This document shows positions 54,413 through 63,679 of a stretch of 64,000 bases of DNA, one piece after another. Location: the NCBI RefSeq assembly GCF_003122385.1, contig NZ_CP029255.1:5146001-5210000 (forward strand). The letters are read 5' to 3'. The position numbers were made by a program, and so were the translations under genes. This stretch comes from Flavobacterium crocinum. Lineage in GTDB: Bacteria > Bacteroidota > Bacteroidia > Flavobacteriales > Flavobacteriaceae. Under the pieces are notes generated by a model. The model had not been told where the DNA came from, made no database searches, and saw nothing but the letters and a program-made list of their open reading frames with translations. How positions within the stretch are numbered: the first letter of the stretch is position 1; each line of letters begins with the position of its first letter.

Positions 54413-55450
54413 ATGGAGAAATTAATCCCTTTCACTATAAATGATTTAGCAAAAGTCACAAATCATCGAAGCGGTGAATTAAAGTTTGGAGAAAAAATGA
54501 TTGTCATCCCTCCGGGAGTTGACAAAGTTAATTTTCTAAAAGAAAGTGAAGCTAAATATGTACTTCTTGGAATTCCGGAAGATATTGGTGTTCGCGCCAA
54601 TTATGGAAGACCCGGAGCAGCTTCTGCATGGCAATGCGCAATAAAAAGTATTGCCAACATTCAACATAACAGATTTTGCAAAGGAAGTAACATTATTATT
54701 TTAGGACAAATTAATGTTGCCGATGAAATGCGCGAAGTAGAAAATCTCGATTTTAATGACATTGACGATCGTTCTAAATTAAGTCAGCTGGTTGAAAAAA
54801 TAGACAAAGAAGTATCTCATATCATTTTTACTATAATTAAAGCCGGAAAAACACCTATAATTATCGGTGGAGGCCATAATAATGCTTATGGAAATATTAA
54901 AGGTGCCGCTTTAGCGAAAGGAAAACCTGTAAACGCGGTTAATTTCGACGCGCATTCTGATTTTAGAATCTTAGAAGGACGTCATAGCGGTAACGGATTC
55001 TCTTATGCTTATGAAGAAGGTTTCCTGAAAAAATATTTCATCTTCGGGCTTCACGAAAATTATACTTCAAAAAGTGTTTTAGATATCATTAAAAAATTGG
55101 AGGACAGAGTTCGTTATAATACATACGACAGTGTTAATATTCGAAAAGAAAAAGATTTCAACAGAGAAATGATCACTGCTCTTGATTTTATTAAGAATGA
55201 TGCTTTTGGAATTGAAATTGACTTAGATGCAATCCCAAATATAGCAAGCAGCGCTATGACTATTAGCGGATTTTCTGTTGAAGAACTAAGACAATTTGTT
55301 TCCTTTTTTGGCGAACATAAAAATGCTGCCTACCTTCATATCTGCGAAGGAGCTCCCGATTTAGACAATTCTCCAAATAATAATTTAATTGGAAAACTGA
55401 TTGGATATTTGGTTACTGACTTCATTAAAGCAAACATCGAAAAAGATTAA
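54413..55450 (+). CDS. hutG: Arginase-family formimidoylglutamase
   Basis: The 345-residue ureohydrolase has the manganese-binding motifs of the family: IIIGGGHNNAYGN (about 148-160; canonical GGDHS), VNFDAHSDFR (about 176-185; DAHxD) and GIEIDLDAIPN (about 267-277; DxD). The family cleaves formamide or urea from guanidino-type substrates. Proximity to hutI makes N-formimidoyl-L-glutamate the likely substrate, giving glutamate and formamide. Other arginase-family activities cannot be excluded from motifs alone. Confidence 0.85.
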   Translation: MEKLIPFTINDLAKVTNHRSGELKFGEKMIVIPPGVDKVNFLKESEAKYVLLGIPEDIGVRANYGRPGAASAWQCAIKSIANIQHNRFCKGSNIIILGQINVADEMREVENLDFNDIDDRSKLSQLVEKIDKEVSHIIFTIIKAGKTPIIIGGGHNNAYGNIKGAALAKGKPVNAVNFDAHSDFRILEGRHSGNGFSYAYEEGFLKKYFIFGLHENYTSKSVLDIIKKLEDRVRYNTYDSVNIRKEKDFNREMITALDFIKNDAFGIEIDLDAIPNIASSAMTISGFSVEELRQFVSFFGEHKNAAYLHICEGAPDLDNSPNNNLIGKLIGYLVTDFIKANIEKD

Positions 55451-55532
55451 TTAAGAGTTTCTGTAAATTTCAAAAACAAAGTAGTTTTCCCAAATAAAAG
55501 CCAATTCGAACAAACGATTGGCCGAATAAAAC

Positions 55533-55540
55533 TATCTTTG
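55533..55540 (+). promoter_or_regulatory. -7 element of the RNA helicase gene
   Basis: TATCTTTG matches TAnnTTTG, 45 bases before the ATG, leaving a leader of about 40 bases. Confidence 0.45.
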
Positions 55541-55585
55541 CACGGCATTTTAGTAACTAAAACTAAAATACTTAATACCTAAGAT

Positions 55586-56833
55586 ATGTTATTCGAAGAT
55601 TTATCACTTTCAAAAAGTATACAAAGAGCTGTATTTGAAGAAGGCTATTTAAATCCGACACCTATTCAGGAAAAATCGATTCCTGTTGTTTTAGAAGGTC
55701 GTGATTTAATTGGCTGTGCACAGACAGGAACAGGAAAAACGGCTGCATTTGCCATCCCTATTATACATCAGTTACACAGAATTGTAGGTTCATCAAAAAA
55801 AGCAAAACAAATTCGTGCGCTTGTTGTGACTCCAACGCGTGAATTAGCGGTTCAAATTGGCCAAAGTTTTGATACTTACGCCAAATACACCAATTTGACA
55901 CAACTGACTATTTTTGGAGGGGTTTCCCAAAACCCTCAGGTTGATGCTTTAAAAAACAGGATAGATATTCTGGTTGCAACTCCGGGGCGTTTACTTGACC
56001 TTCATAAACAAGGCTTCCTTGATTTAAATCATCTGCACACTTTAGTACTTGATGAAGCCGATCAAATGCTGGATATGGGTTTTATAAACGATGTCAAAAA
56101 AATTGTAAAGCTTACACCAAAAAACAGACAAACATTACTTTTTTCTGCAACAATGCCAATTGCAATTCGTGAACTGGCAGAAATGTTCCTTCAGGATCCT
56201 GAAAAAGTAGAAGTTTCGCCTGTTTCGTCAACAGCCGAAAAAGTAGAACAACGTGTTTATTTTGTAGATAAAACAGAAAAAAGAAACTTATTGTACAGTT
56301 TAATAAAAGAAGAAAATCTATCTAACGTACTTGTTTTTTCGAGAACAAAACATGGTGCTGACAATGTTGTAAAAGCGCTTCGTAAAAAAGATATTCCTGC
56401 AGAAGCTATCCACGGGGACAAATCTCAAAATGCCAGACAAAGGGTTTTAGACGCCTTTAAAAATAAAGAAGTTGGCGTTTTGGTTGCGACAGATATTGCA
56501 GCAAGAGGAATTGACATTGAACAGTTGCCTTATGTAATCAATTTTGATTTACCTAATATTCCTGAAACTTATGTTCACCGAATTGGTCGTACAGGTCGTG
56601 CCGGAAATGGCGGAATTGCTATTTCTTTCTGTGGTAAGGACGAATTACCATACTGGAAAGACATTCAGAAATTAATTAAAGTTGATGTAAAAACAATTTC
56701 AGACCATCCGTATCAATGGCATTCAGGAAGTCCGGAAGCCGGAGAAAAACCTAAAAACTCAAACAGAAGCGGTGGAGCTCATAAATCGAGAAAATCCAAT
56801 TCTTCTAAGAAAAATAAAAAACGCTGGTACTAA
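55586..56833 (+). CDS. DEAD-box RNA helicase, RhlE-like
   Basis: The 415-residue ATP-dependent RNA helicase shows the Q motif (YLNPTPIQEKSIPVV, about 20-34), motif I CAQTGTGKTAAF (about 45-56), Ib and TPGR (about 134-137), DEAD as LDEADQML (about 155-162), SAT (about 188-190) and motif VI HRIGRTGRAGNGG (about 331-343). The basic Ser/Lys/Asn-rich tail (after about 385) is typical of RhlE and cold-shock helicases. Its last four bases overlap the end of the converging hybrid-kinase gene. Confidence 0.94.
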   Translation: MLFEDLSLSKSIQRAVFEEGYLNPTPIQEKSIPVVLEGRDLIGCAQTGTGKTAAFAIPIIHQLHRIVGSSKKAKQIRALVVTPTRELAVQIGQSFDTYAKYTNLTQLTIFGGVSQNPQVDALKNRIDILVATPGRLLDLHKQGFLDLNHLHTLVLDEADQMLDMGFINDVKKIVKLTPKNRQTLLFSATMPIAIRELAEMFLQDPEKVEVSPVSSTAEKVEQRVYFVDKTEKRNLLYSLIKEENLSNVLVFSRTKHGADNVVKALRKKDIPAEAIHGDKSQNARQRVLDAFKNKEVGVLVATDIAARGIDIEQLPYVINFDLPNIPETYVHRIGRTGRAGNGGIAISFCGKDELPYWKDIQKLIKVDVKTISDHPYQWHSGSPEAGEKPKNSNRSGGAHKSRKSNSSKKNKKRWY

Positions 56834-59013
56834 ACAGCGTTTTTTTCTTTTATAAGGTAATTGATTATCTTAAACAATTTAACCGGCTCAAAAGGCTTAA
56901 TAATGATATCATTCATACCGGACGAAAGCGCTTCGTCTGTTATCTCATCTTTATCAAAAGCAGTTAAAGCAACAATTGGAGTTTCTATTCCGGCGAGACG
57001 AATTCTTTTTGTAGTTTCAAAACCGTTCATTAAAGGCATATTAATATCCATTAAAATCAAGTCAAAAACTTCATCTTCCAGTATTTTAAGAGCAGCGTAA
57101 CCATCATCAACCACTTTACAGGTATAATTATTCTTTTCGATAATTTTCTTTGTTACAAGCTGATTGATTAGATTGTCTTCTACTACTAAAATTTTATACA
57201 CTTCATAAGAAGTCAAATCAACTTCAATCTCATCAATAATGCTTTTTGTCTTGGCAAGATCATGTTCAAATGCAATTTCAAACGAAAAAGAAGTTCCTTT
57301 TCCAAGATCGCTATCCAGCGTAATTGTACTTCCAAACAATCCCAGCAATCTCTTGACAATACTAAGCCCAAGTCCGGTTCCCTGATAATCTTCTTCTTTT
57401 CTTCCAACCTGTACGAATTTATCGAAGATTTTACTTTGATCCACAATAGCTATTCCGATACCATTATCACGAATCAGGAAATCCAGGAAATTCATCTTCC
57501 CTTCTACTTTACTTAATTTGACAACTATTTCAACCTGACCATCTTTTGTAAATTTAAGTGCATTACTCACTAAATTCATCAAAATTTGAGACAGGCGAAG
57601 TTTGTCTCCAATTAAATATTCCGGAATATCAGGATCAATATCAATTGAAATCCTGTTGTTATTTTTTTGAGAAAGAAAAGACAATGAGTTTTTTATAACC
57701 GTTATTTCGTCGGAAATATTAAATGTCAAATTTTCGAGAACAATTTTATTTTCTTCAATTTTATTAATCTGAAGAATATCATTTACCAGAGATAACAGGT
57801 ACCGGGCAGAAAATTTAAGTGAACTTAAATGCTGACTTCTGGAGAGCTCTTTATGCTCTTCCAGCAACATATTTGTTATTCCGACAACACCATAAAGAGG
57901 AGTACGTAATTCATGGCTTATAGTCGAAATAAACTGTGTTTTAAGTAAAGAGGCTTCCTCTGCTATTTCTTTTGCTTTTAAAAGCTCCAGATTGTGTCTT
58001 TTCTTAAAGCGTATATTTTTTATTAAAGTGATAATTAAAAACAGTAGAATTAAAGAAATAAGCACAAAAAGAATTACAATAATTTTTGATTTTTTAAGAC
58101 TTTGAGACTGCTCGACTTTCTCGTTTTCTATTTTGTTTATTTGTCTTCTGTACTCATCCAGTTCAAGTCCCAGTCCGGCAATGGAAGCTTTTTTAAGTTT
58201 CTTTATACTATAAATCTCGTTTGAAATAGCATTATGATTAATCAATGCCTGATAAGCTTCTTTATGCTTATTAATTTTATTGAGAAACTTTGAATATTCT
58301 AAGTAAACACTAGATAAATCTGTCTTTTCCTGAGCTTTTTTTCCTAATTCAATAGCATTCAAAAAATAATTGTTCGCGGCATTATTTTCGTTTTTATGAC
58401 TTAAATAGATCCCGTTAAGCATATCAACAATAACCTCAGTAGATCCGTCGCTATATTTATTTTTGGCACTATTTATATATTTTAGAAAGAGATAGCCCTG
58501 TTCATAATTTTCGATATCAAAATAAGCCCATGTAATATTGACATTTGTAAAATATACTTCTTTTAAATCATTAATTTTCAAAGCATACGCAACTGCTTTT
58601 TTATAATAACGAATTCCTTCTTCAAACTGTTTCTTTTCAAAGCAATACATATTGCCTAAATTATTATAGACATTACTTTTTAAAGAATCGTTATTGGTTT
58701 TATCAGCATAATACAGACTTTTTTTGTAGAAAAAAATGGCTTTATCAAAGTCTGTTAATTCATTATAATTAGCTGCAATTATATTGTAAGACCGGGACAT
58801 CAGACAATAATCTTTATTTAAAGTAGCAGCGTTTAACGCAGTTCTGGAAATTTTAAGGGATTGCTCAAAATTCGACTCCCTAAAGTTCAGGAGTGCATTT
58901 TTTACGAGTTTATCGAGCTTAGGATCTTTATTACAATTAGATTGAGATAATACCGAATTGGCACAGCAATTCAGTGCAAAAAAAAGAAGTAAAAAAATCC
59001 GTATTGGGGGCAT
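56830..59013 (-). CDS. TPR-containing hybrid sensor histidine kinase
   Basis: This 727-residue signalling protein has a signal peptide (about 1-24, ending SVLSQ). Periplasmic tetratricopeptide repeats (about 30-300, for example FDKAIFFYKKSLYYADK) lead to one membrane segment (about 310-330, IIVILFVLISLILLFLI). The HisKA domain carries the His in FISTISHELRTPLYG (about 360-374), then comes a HATPase (NALKFTKDG; DNGIGIAI; GTGLGLSIVKRL), and a C-terminal receiver with Asp in LILMDINMPLMNG (near 665). The start was placed at MPPIRIFLL because this yields the signal peptide. It converges on rhlE with overlapping stop codons. The signal and the partner are unknown. Confidence 0.9.
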   Translation of the reverse strand: MPPIRIFLLLFFALNCCANSVLSQSNCNKDPKLDKLVKNALLNFRESNFEQSLKISRTALNAATLNKDYCLMSRSYNIIAANYNELTDFDKAIFFYKKSLYYADKTNNDSLKSNVYNNLGNMYCFEKKQFEEGIRYYKKAVAYALKINDLKEVYFTNVNITWAYFDIENYEQGYLFLKYINSAKNKYSDGSTEVIVDMLNGIYLSHKNENNAANNYFLNAIELGKKAQEKTDLSSVYLEYSKFLNKINKHKEAYQALINHNAISNEIYSIKKLKKASIAGLGLELDEYRRQINKIENEKVEQSQSLKKSKIIVILFVLISLILLFLIITLIKNIRFKKRHNLELLKAKEIAEEASLLKTQFISTISHELRTPLYGVVGITNMLLEEHKELSRSQHLSSLKFSARYLLSLVNDILQINKIEENKIVLENLTFNISDEITVIKNSLSFLSQKNNNRISIDIDPDIPEYLIGDKLRLSQILMNLVSNALKFTKDGQVEIVVKLSKVEGKMNFLDFLIRDNGIGIAIVDQSKIFDKFVQVGRKEEDYQGTGLGLSIVKRLLGLFGSTITLDSDLGKGTSFSFEIAFEHDLAKTKSIIDEIEVDLTSYEVYKILVVEDNLINQLVTKKIIEKNNYTCKVVDDGYAALKILEDEVFDLILMDINMPLMNGFETTKRIRLAGIETPIVALTAFDKDEITDEALSSGMNDIIIKPFEPVKLFKIINYLIKEKNAV

Positions 59014-59141
59014 TAATCGGCTAATTTTCTCAAATATACACTTTAAAATAAAAAAAAGCTGCATTTCATAAAAAAATACAGCTTTTCTATTATTTTTTAG
59101 ATTATCAAGAAGAAAATATCCTAATCTTAGTGTTAAAATCT

Positions 59142-60404
59142 TTATTCTTTACTTTCTTCCCATTGTCCTACTACTGAGGTTGCTAATGCATTTCCAAGTA
59201 CATTGGTTGCACTTCTGAACATATCACAAAAGTGATCAATTGGAAGGATTAAAGCAATACCTTCAACCGGAATATCAAACATTCCACAAGTTGCCGCTAC
59301 AACAACCAAACTGGCTCTTGGAACACCTGCAATACCTTTACTGGTAAGCATTAAAACTAAAAGCATAGCCATCTGAGTTCCTAAATCCAAATGCACATTG
59401 TAGAACTGAGCAATAAAGATACTGGCAAAAGTCATATACATCATACTTCCGTCAAGGTTAAACGAATATCCCAGAGGCAACATGAAGGAAACAATTTTAT
59501 CTTTTACACCAAAACCTTCTAATTCTTCTGTCAGTTTAGGAAATACAGCCTCACTACTTGTTGTACCAAAGGCAATTGCCAATGGTCCTGTAATACGTTT
59601 TAATAACTCAGTCATTCTTCCTTTTAAGAAAATATAACCTACAGCAATCAGTATAGCCCATAAAGTACTGATACCGATTAAAAACGATCCGAAAAATTTA
59701 AAATATGTAATGATCAACTCTTCCGCATCTCTAATAGCAAATACGGCTGCAATTGCACCAAAAACTCCAATTGGAGCAAAGTTCATTACATAATTTACCA
59801 TTTTTAATACAATATGCGAAAGCTTATCAAAAGCCCCAACAATTGGTTTCACAGTTGATCCTAAAGATGCAGCTGCTAAACCAAAGAAAATAGAGAAAAC
59901 TACAATTTGTAATATCTCATTTGTAGCCATTGCTTCTATGATGCTTTTTGGCACTATATGTTCGACGAAGTTATCAAAAGAAAGATTTTGTGTTTTGCCG
60001 GTAACTTCAGAAGCTGCTGCCATATCAACATGCTCCAGTTTTAAACCAACACCTGGCTGCAAAACATTTACATAAAATAATCCGATTAAAAGAGAAATAA
60101 AAGAAGCGGTAAAAAACCATCCAATAGCTTTTCCTCCAATTCTTCCCACCGTTTTAATATCTCCCAATTTTGCAATTCCAACTACCAGAGTAGTAAAAAC
60201 CAATGGGGAAATAATCATTTGCACCAAACGAATAAAGATGGTAGCCAGCATTTTTATTTTACTGCTAAATGCCTGCGCTGCTTCTGGCGAAATGCTGTTG
60301 TGCAGTATAATTCCTAAAACGGCTCCAAGAACCATAGCAATTATAATTTGCCCTGTTAATCCCGAAAGAAATGATTTTTTTTTAGTTTCTGTAACTTCTT
60401 GCAT
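59142..60404 (-). CDS. Dicarboxylate/amino acid:cation symporter (DAACS family)
   Basis: The 420-residue membrane protein has about eight helices and the two hairpin signatures of the family: GTTSSEAVFPKLTEEL (about 286-301) and GYSFNLDGSMMYMTFASIFIAQ region near 318-339. Late transport residues appear in LPIDHFCDMFRSATNVLGNALAT (about 387-409). It imports C4-dicarboxylates or acidic amino acids such as glutamate with sodium or protons. Substrate specificity cannot be decided here. Confidence 0.9.
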   Translation of the reverse strand: MQEVTETKKKSFLSGLTGQIIIAMVLGAVLGIILHNSISPEAAQAFSSKIKMLATIFIRLVQMIISPLVFTTLVVGIAKLGDIKTVGRIGGKAIGWFFTASFISLLIGLFYVNVLQPGVGLKLEHVDMAAASEVTGKTQNLSFDNFVEHIVPKSIIEAMATNEILQIVVFSIFFGLAAASLGSTVKPIVGAFDKLSHIVLKMVNYVMNFAPIGVFGAIAAVFAIRDAEELIITYFKFFGSFLIGISTLWAILIAVGYIFLKGRMTELLKRITGPLAIAFGTTSSEAVFPKLTEELEGFGVKDKIVSFMLPLGYSFNLDGSMMYMTFASIFIAQFYNVHLDLGTQMAMLLVLMLTSKGIAGVPRASLVVVAATCGMFDIPVEGIALILPIDHFCDMFRSATNVLGNALATSVVGQWEESKE

Positions 60405-60456
60405 TAATGTATTTTTTGATTATTAAAATATAAGACCCTCACTGTCTTACCTTTTA

Positions 60457-61515
60457 TTAATATGTTTTGTTGATTAAATAAAAATCAGCCAAAACAATTG
60501 CTGCCATTGCTTCTACAATAGGCACTGCGCGAGGCACTACACACGGATCATGACGTCCTTTTCCTGTCATGGGTGTAATATTTCCTTTATTATCTAATGA
60601 GTCCTGAGTTTGCATAATTGTTGCAACAGGTTTAAAAGCTACTCTAAAGTAGATATCCATCCCGTTACTGATTCCGCCCTGAATTCCTCCCGAAAGATTT
60701 GTTTTTGTAGATCCGTCAGGGTTATATAAATCGTTGTGTTCGCTTCCTTTCATTTCAGAACCGGAGAAACCGCTTCCGTATTCAAAACCTTTTACCGCAT
60801 TGATAGAAAGCATTGCTTTTCCTAATTCAGCATGAAGTTTATCAAAAACCGGTTCACCTAAACCAACCGGAACATTCTGAATCACACAAGTTACAACACC
60901 TCCAACAGTATCGCCCTGTTTGCGAATATCACGAATATATTCTTCCATAATCGCAGCCGATTTTTCGTCCGGACAACGAACCGGATTGCTTTCAATTTTT
61001 GAAAAATCCAATTCTTGGTAAGGAGTTTCTAAATGAATTGGCCCAACAGAAGAAACATAAGCATTGAACTTAATCTCCGGAAGCATTTGTTTTGCAATTG
61101 CACCAGCTACTACCCTGCTTGCTGTCTCTCTTGCAGAACTTCTTCCACCACCGCGATAATCACGAAAACCATATTTCTGATCATAAACATAATCAGCGTG
61201 GCTCGGTCTGTAATTATCTTTTATATGTGAATAGTCATCTGACTTTTGATTGGTATTTGGAATAATAAAACCAATTGGGGTTCCTGTAGTTTTTCCTTCA
61301 AAGATTCCAGATAAAAACTGAACTGCATCCGGTTCTTTTCTTTGTGTTACAATTGCCGACTGGCCCGGTTTTCTTCTTGCCATGTCTAGTTCAATCGCTT
61401 CAAAATCAAGTTGTATTCCTGGAGGGCATCCGTCAATAATGCCGCCTAAAGCTTCACCATGAGATTCTCCAAATGTAGTCACTTTATATAGGGTGCCGTA
61501 GCTATTTCCTGCCAT
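60457..61515 (-). CDS. aroC: Chorismate synthase
   Basis: This 352-residue enzyme makes chorismate from EPSP with reduced FMN, the last step of the shikimate pathway. Signatures: [20 protein letters not shown] (about 9-28), [17 protein letters not shown] (about 41-57), [20 protein letters not shown] (about 106-125), [17 protein letters not shown] (about 126-142) and [18 protein letters not shown] (about 318-335). Length is normal. It is transcribed alone from a good -7 element. Confidence 0.97.
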   Translation of the reverse strand: MAGNSYGTLYKVTTFGESHGEALGGIIDGCPPGIQLDFEAIELDMARRKPGQSAIVTQRKEPDAVQFLSGIFEGKTTGTPIGFIIPNTNQKSDDYSHIKDNYRPSHADYVYDQKYGFRDYRGGGRSSARETASRVVAGAIAKQMLPEIKFNAYVSSVGPIHLETPYQELDFSKIESNPVRCPDEKSAAIMEEYIRDIRKQGDTVGGVVTCVIQNVPVGLGEPVFDKLHAELGKAMLSINAVKGFEYGSGFSGSEMKGSEHNDLYNPDGSTKTNLSGGIQGGISNGMDIYFRVAFKPVATIMQTQDSLDNKGNITPMTGKGRHDPCVVPRAVPIVEAMAAIVLADFYLINKTY

Positions 61516-61531
61516 TGTATTTTGTTTTGAG

Positions 61532-61539
61532 CAAATGTA
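61532..61539 (-). promoter_or_regulatory. -7 element of aroC
   Basis: TACATTTG on the minus strand, 16 bases before the aroC ATG, is a perfect TAnnTTTG match; the -33 position is only A/T-rich. Confidence 0.5.
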
Positions 61540-61703
61540 AGTTTTATGAATTAAATTAAAAAATTTAAAACTGGTATTATTAACTAAACATTAAATCGAT
61601 TAAAAATCACAATTTGGTAAAATTATCCTCATTTTCATAACCTTTTGATAAAATAAATCTCTGCGGATTTTTCTTAATTTGTAAAACTTCAAATCAAGAA
61701 AAA

Positions 61704-62525
61704 TTGAAAAAAAGAAATGTCGAACTGGTGATTCTTTCTGATGTTCATTTAGGAACTTACGGAAGTCATGCAAAAGAACTAAACAACTATCTTTCAAGCA
61801 TTAAACCCAAAACTTTAGTCTTAAACGGAGATATAATCGATGCGTGGCAGTTTAGAAAATCTTACTTTCCTAAAGCACATTTAAGAGTCATTCAGCGCAT
61901 TATTGGAATGGCTTCTAAAGGAACTAAGGTGTATTACATTACTGGAAACCATGATGAAATACTTCGTAAATTCAGTGACATGAATATGGGAAATTTTGCT
62001 TTGGTCGATAAATTAGTTTTAGAATTAGACGATAAAAAAGCGTGGATTTTTCACGGAGATGTGTTTGATGCTTCTGTACAACATTCAAAATGGATTGCAA
62101 AACTGGGTGGATTAGGTTATGATTATTTAATTCTTATGAACCGATTTGTAAATTGGTGTTTATCAAAACTGGGACGTGAACCGTATTCGTTTTCTAAAAA
62201 AATAAAAGCGAGTGTTAAAAAAGCGGTTAAATTTATTTCTGATTTCGAAACTACAGCAACAGATTTAGCAATCGAGAAAAACTACGATTATGTAATCTGC
62301 GGTCATATTCACGAACCAAAAATTATGACCAAAGAAAACAAACACGGATCTACATTATATTTGAATTCCGGTGACTGGGTAGAAAACTTAACCGCTCTTG
62401 AATACCATAAAAAACGTTGGAAACTATTCTCCTACAAAGCAAGTAATTTTGTTGAAGAAGAAAACCTTTTTGAAATGGAAGACATTCTGACTTCACAATT
62501 AATATCTTCGATAATATTAAAATAA
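61704..62525 (+). CDS. UDP-2,3-diacylglucosamine diphosphatase-like metallophosphoesterase
   Basis: The 273-residue calcineurin-like phosphoesterase has the five metal motifs of the LpxH/LpxH2 group: LSDVHLGTYGSH (about 10-21), LNGDIIDAWQF (about 40-50), TGNHDEILR (about 84-92), HGDVFDASVQHSKW (about 118-131) and CGHIHEPKIM (about 199-208). LpxH removes UMP in lipid A synthesis. Closely related phosphoesterases with other substrates exist, so the role is probable rather than certain. The start is a TTG (no ATG upstream in frame); KKRNVELVILSDVH is the conserved beginning. Confidence 0.86.
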   Translation: MKKRNVELVILSDVHLGTYGSHAKELNNYLSSIKPKTLVLNGDIIDAWQFRKSYFPKAHLRVIQRIIGMASKGTKVYYITGNHDEILRKFSDMNMGNFALVDKLVLELDDKKAWIFHGDVFDASVQHSKWIAKLGGLGYDYLILMNRFVNWCLSKLGREPYSFSKKIKASVKKAVKFISDFETTATDLAIEKNYDYVICGHIHEPKIMTKENKHGSTLYLNSGDWVENLTALEYHKKRWKLFSYKASNFVEEENLFEMEDILTSQLISSIILK

Positions 62526-62636
62526 TTTTACTTTTATAGCCTTCAAAACAAGCAGATTGTAGTATTTATAAATCAAAAATGTAAATTATATAACAATTTT
62601 CAAAAATATTATACGTTCTCTGTATAACTGTAATAA

Positions 62637-62644
62637 TACATTTG
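62637..62644 (+). promoter_or_regulatory. -7 element of the beta-barrel-like gene
   Basis: TACATTTG matches TAnnTTTG, 23 bases before the ATG. Confidence 0.5.
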
Positions 62645-62667
62645 AAAAAAATAATTTAACCATTTTT

Positions 62668-63165
62668 ATGAAAAAGATAATATTATCTGCCATTATGCTT
62701 TTTGGATTAGCATTTACGGCTCAATCACAAGAAATTTCAAAACACGCATTAGGATTGCGTTTAGGAGACAACAACGGATTTGGTGGTGAAGTCTCATACC
62801 AATTAGGATTAAATCAAAAAAACAGACTTGAATTCGATTTAGGCTGGAGAAACAGCAGAGATGTAGACGCTATCAAAGGAGTAGCTCTTTACCAATGGGT
62901 TTGGAACATCGAAGGAGGATTTAACTGGTACGCTGGTGTCGGTGGAGGTCTAGCTGCCTGGGATTACGATTATTATAACAATAATTACAGATATAAAGAC
63001 AGCGGAACTTATGTATTTGCAGCAGGAGATGTTGGTATCGAATACAGATTTAAAGAAGTACCACTTACATTATCTTTAGATGCAAGACCTGAAATTGGTT
63101 CTGGATACTATGATGATGATAATTTTGGATTTGACGTTGGTTTAGGAGTTAAATTCAGATTCTAA
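62668..63165 (+). CDS. Small outer-membrane beta-barrel-like protein
   Basis: A signal peptide (about 1-20, ending TAQSQ) precedes 145 residues of alternating polar and hydrophobic strands rich in G, Y, W and D (RLEFDLGWRNS, YAGVGGGLAAWDYDYY, FGFDVGLGVKFRF), ending with a terminal phenylalanine. This suggests an eight-strand outer-membrane barrel of the OmpW/OmpX type. The acidic tyrosine-rich DYDYYNNNY and YYDDDNFGF loops are unusual. It has its own promoter and terminator and is thus a single-gene unit. Function unknown. Confidence 0.72.
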   Translation: MKKIILSAIMLFGLAFTAQSQEISKHALGLRLGDNNGFGGEVSYQLGLNQKNRLEFDLGWRNSRDVDAIKGVALYQWVWNIEGGFNWYAGVGGGLAAWDYDYYNNNYRYKDSGTYVFAAGDVGIEYRFKEVPLTLSLDARPEIGSGYYDDDNFGFDVGLGVKFRF

Positions 63166-63193
63166 ACAAAAATAAAAAATAATTGTAAAAAGA

Positions 63194-63232
63194 AAATCCT
63201 GTCATTGCAAAGTGACAGGATTTCTTTTTTTT
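63194..63232 (+). terminator. Terminator of the beta-barrel-like gene
   Basis: AAATCCTGTCA (63194-63204) pairs with TGACAGGATTT (63213-63223), followed by CTTTTTTTT. Confidence 0.88.
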
Positions 63233-63246
63233 GAATATTAAGCTTT

Positions 63247-63669
63247 CTACTTAATGATAATTTCTTTCTTAGAATGAATTTTCACAACAGTATAAGGATA
63301 TGAAATAACCTGCATTGTCATAGCGTCCTTAGCCGGACTATTTTCTTTTACGGTTATGATAATATTCTTATCTGTTTCTTCTACTTTTTCAACGTCGATA
63401 GAATAACCGCTGGTATTTTTTTCTCCCATATTCAAAATCACATAATTATAATCATGAACATTTGGATTCTTCATCTTGTCAGCCAAAAGCGGATCATTTT
63501 CAAGCATTTTAATTTCGTTTGGCTCAGTCAAAATTTCAAAAAACTTAATATTTCCGCCACCGTCGGACTGTTTAGTCAAAACCTCATATAATGCGTTTGA
63601 ATTTTCAACTTTTTTCACCCCGCAAGAAACCAAAACAAAAATTGTCAAAATAGAAATTACCTTTTTCAT
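63247..63669 (-). CDS. PrcB-like lipoprotein
   Basis: The 140-residue lipoprotein (lipobox FVLVSCG, cysteine 16) has a C-terminal domain resembling PrcB_C: YNYVILNMGEKNTSGYSIDVEKVEET (about 74-99), IIITVKENSP and MQVISYPYTVVKI. PrcB was named from a protease complex in Treponema; in Bacteroidota the role is unknown. The gene starts 10 bases after the bshA stop, on the same strand, so the two are co-transcribed. Confidence 0.72.
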   Translation of the reverse strand: MKKVISILTIFVLVSCGVKKVENSNALYEVLTKQSDGGGNIKFFEILTEPNEIKMLENDPLLADKMKNPNVHDYNYVILNMGEKNTSGYSIDVEKVEETDKNIIITVKENSPAKDAMTMQVISYPYTVVKIHSKKEIIIK

Positions 63670-63679
63670 TTATATCCTT

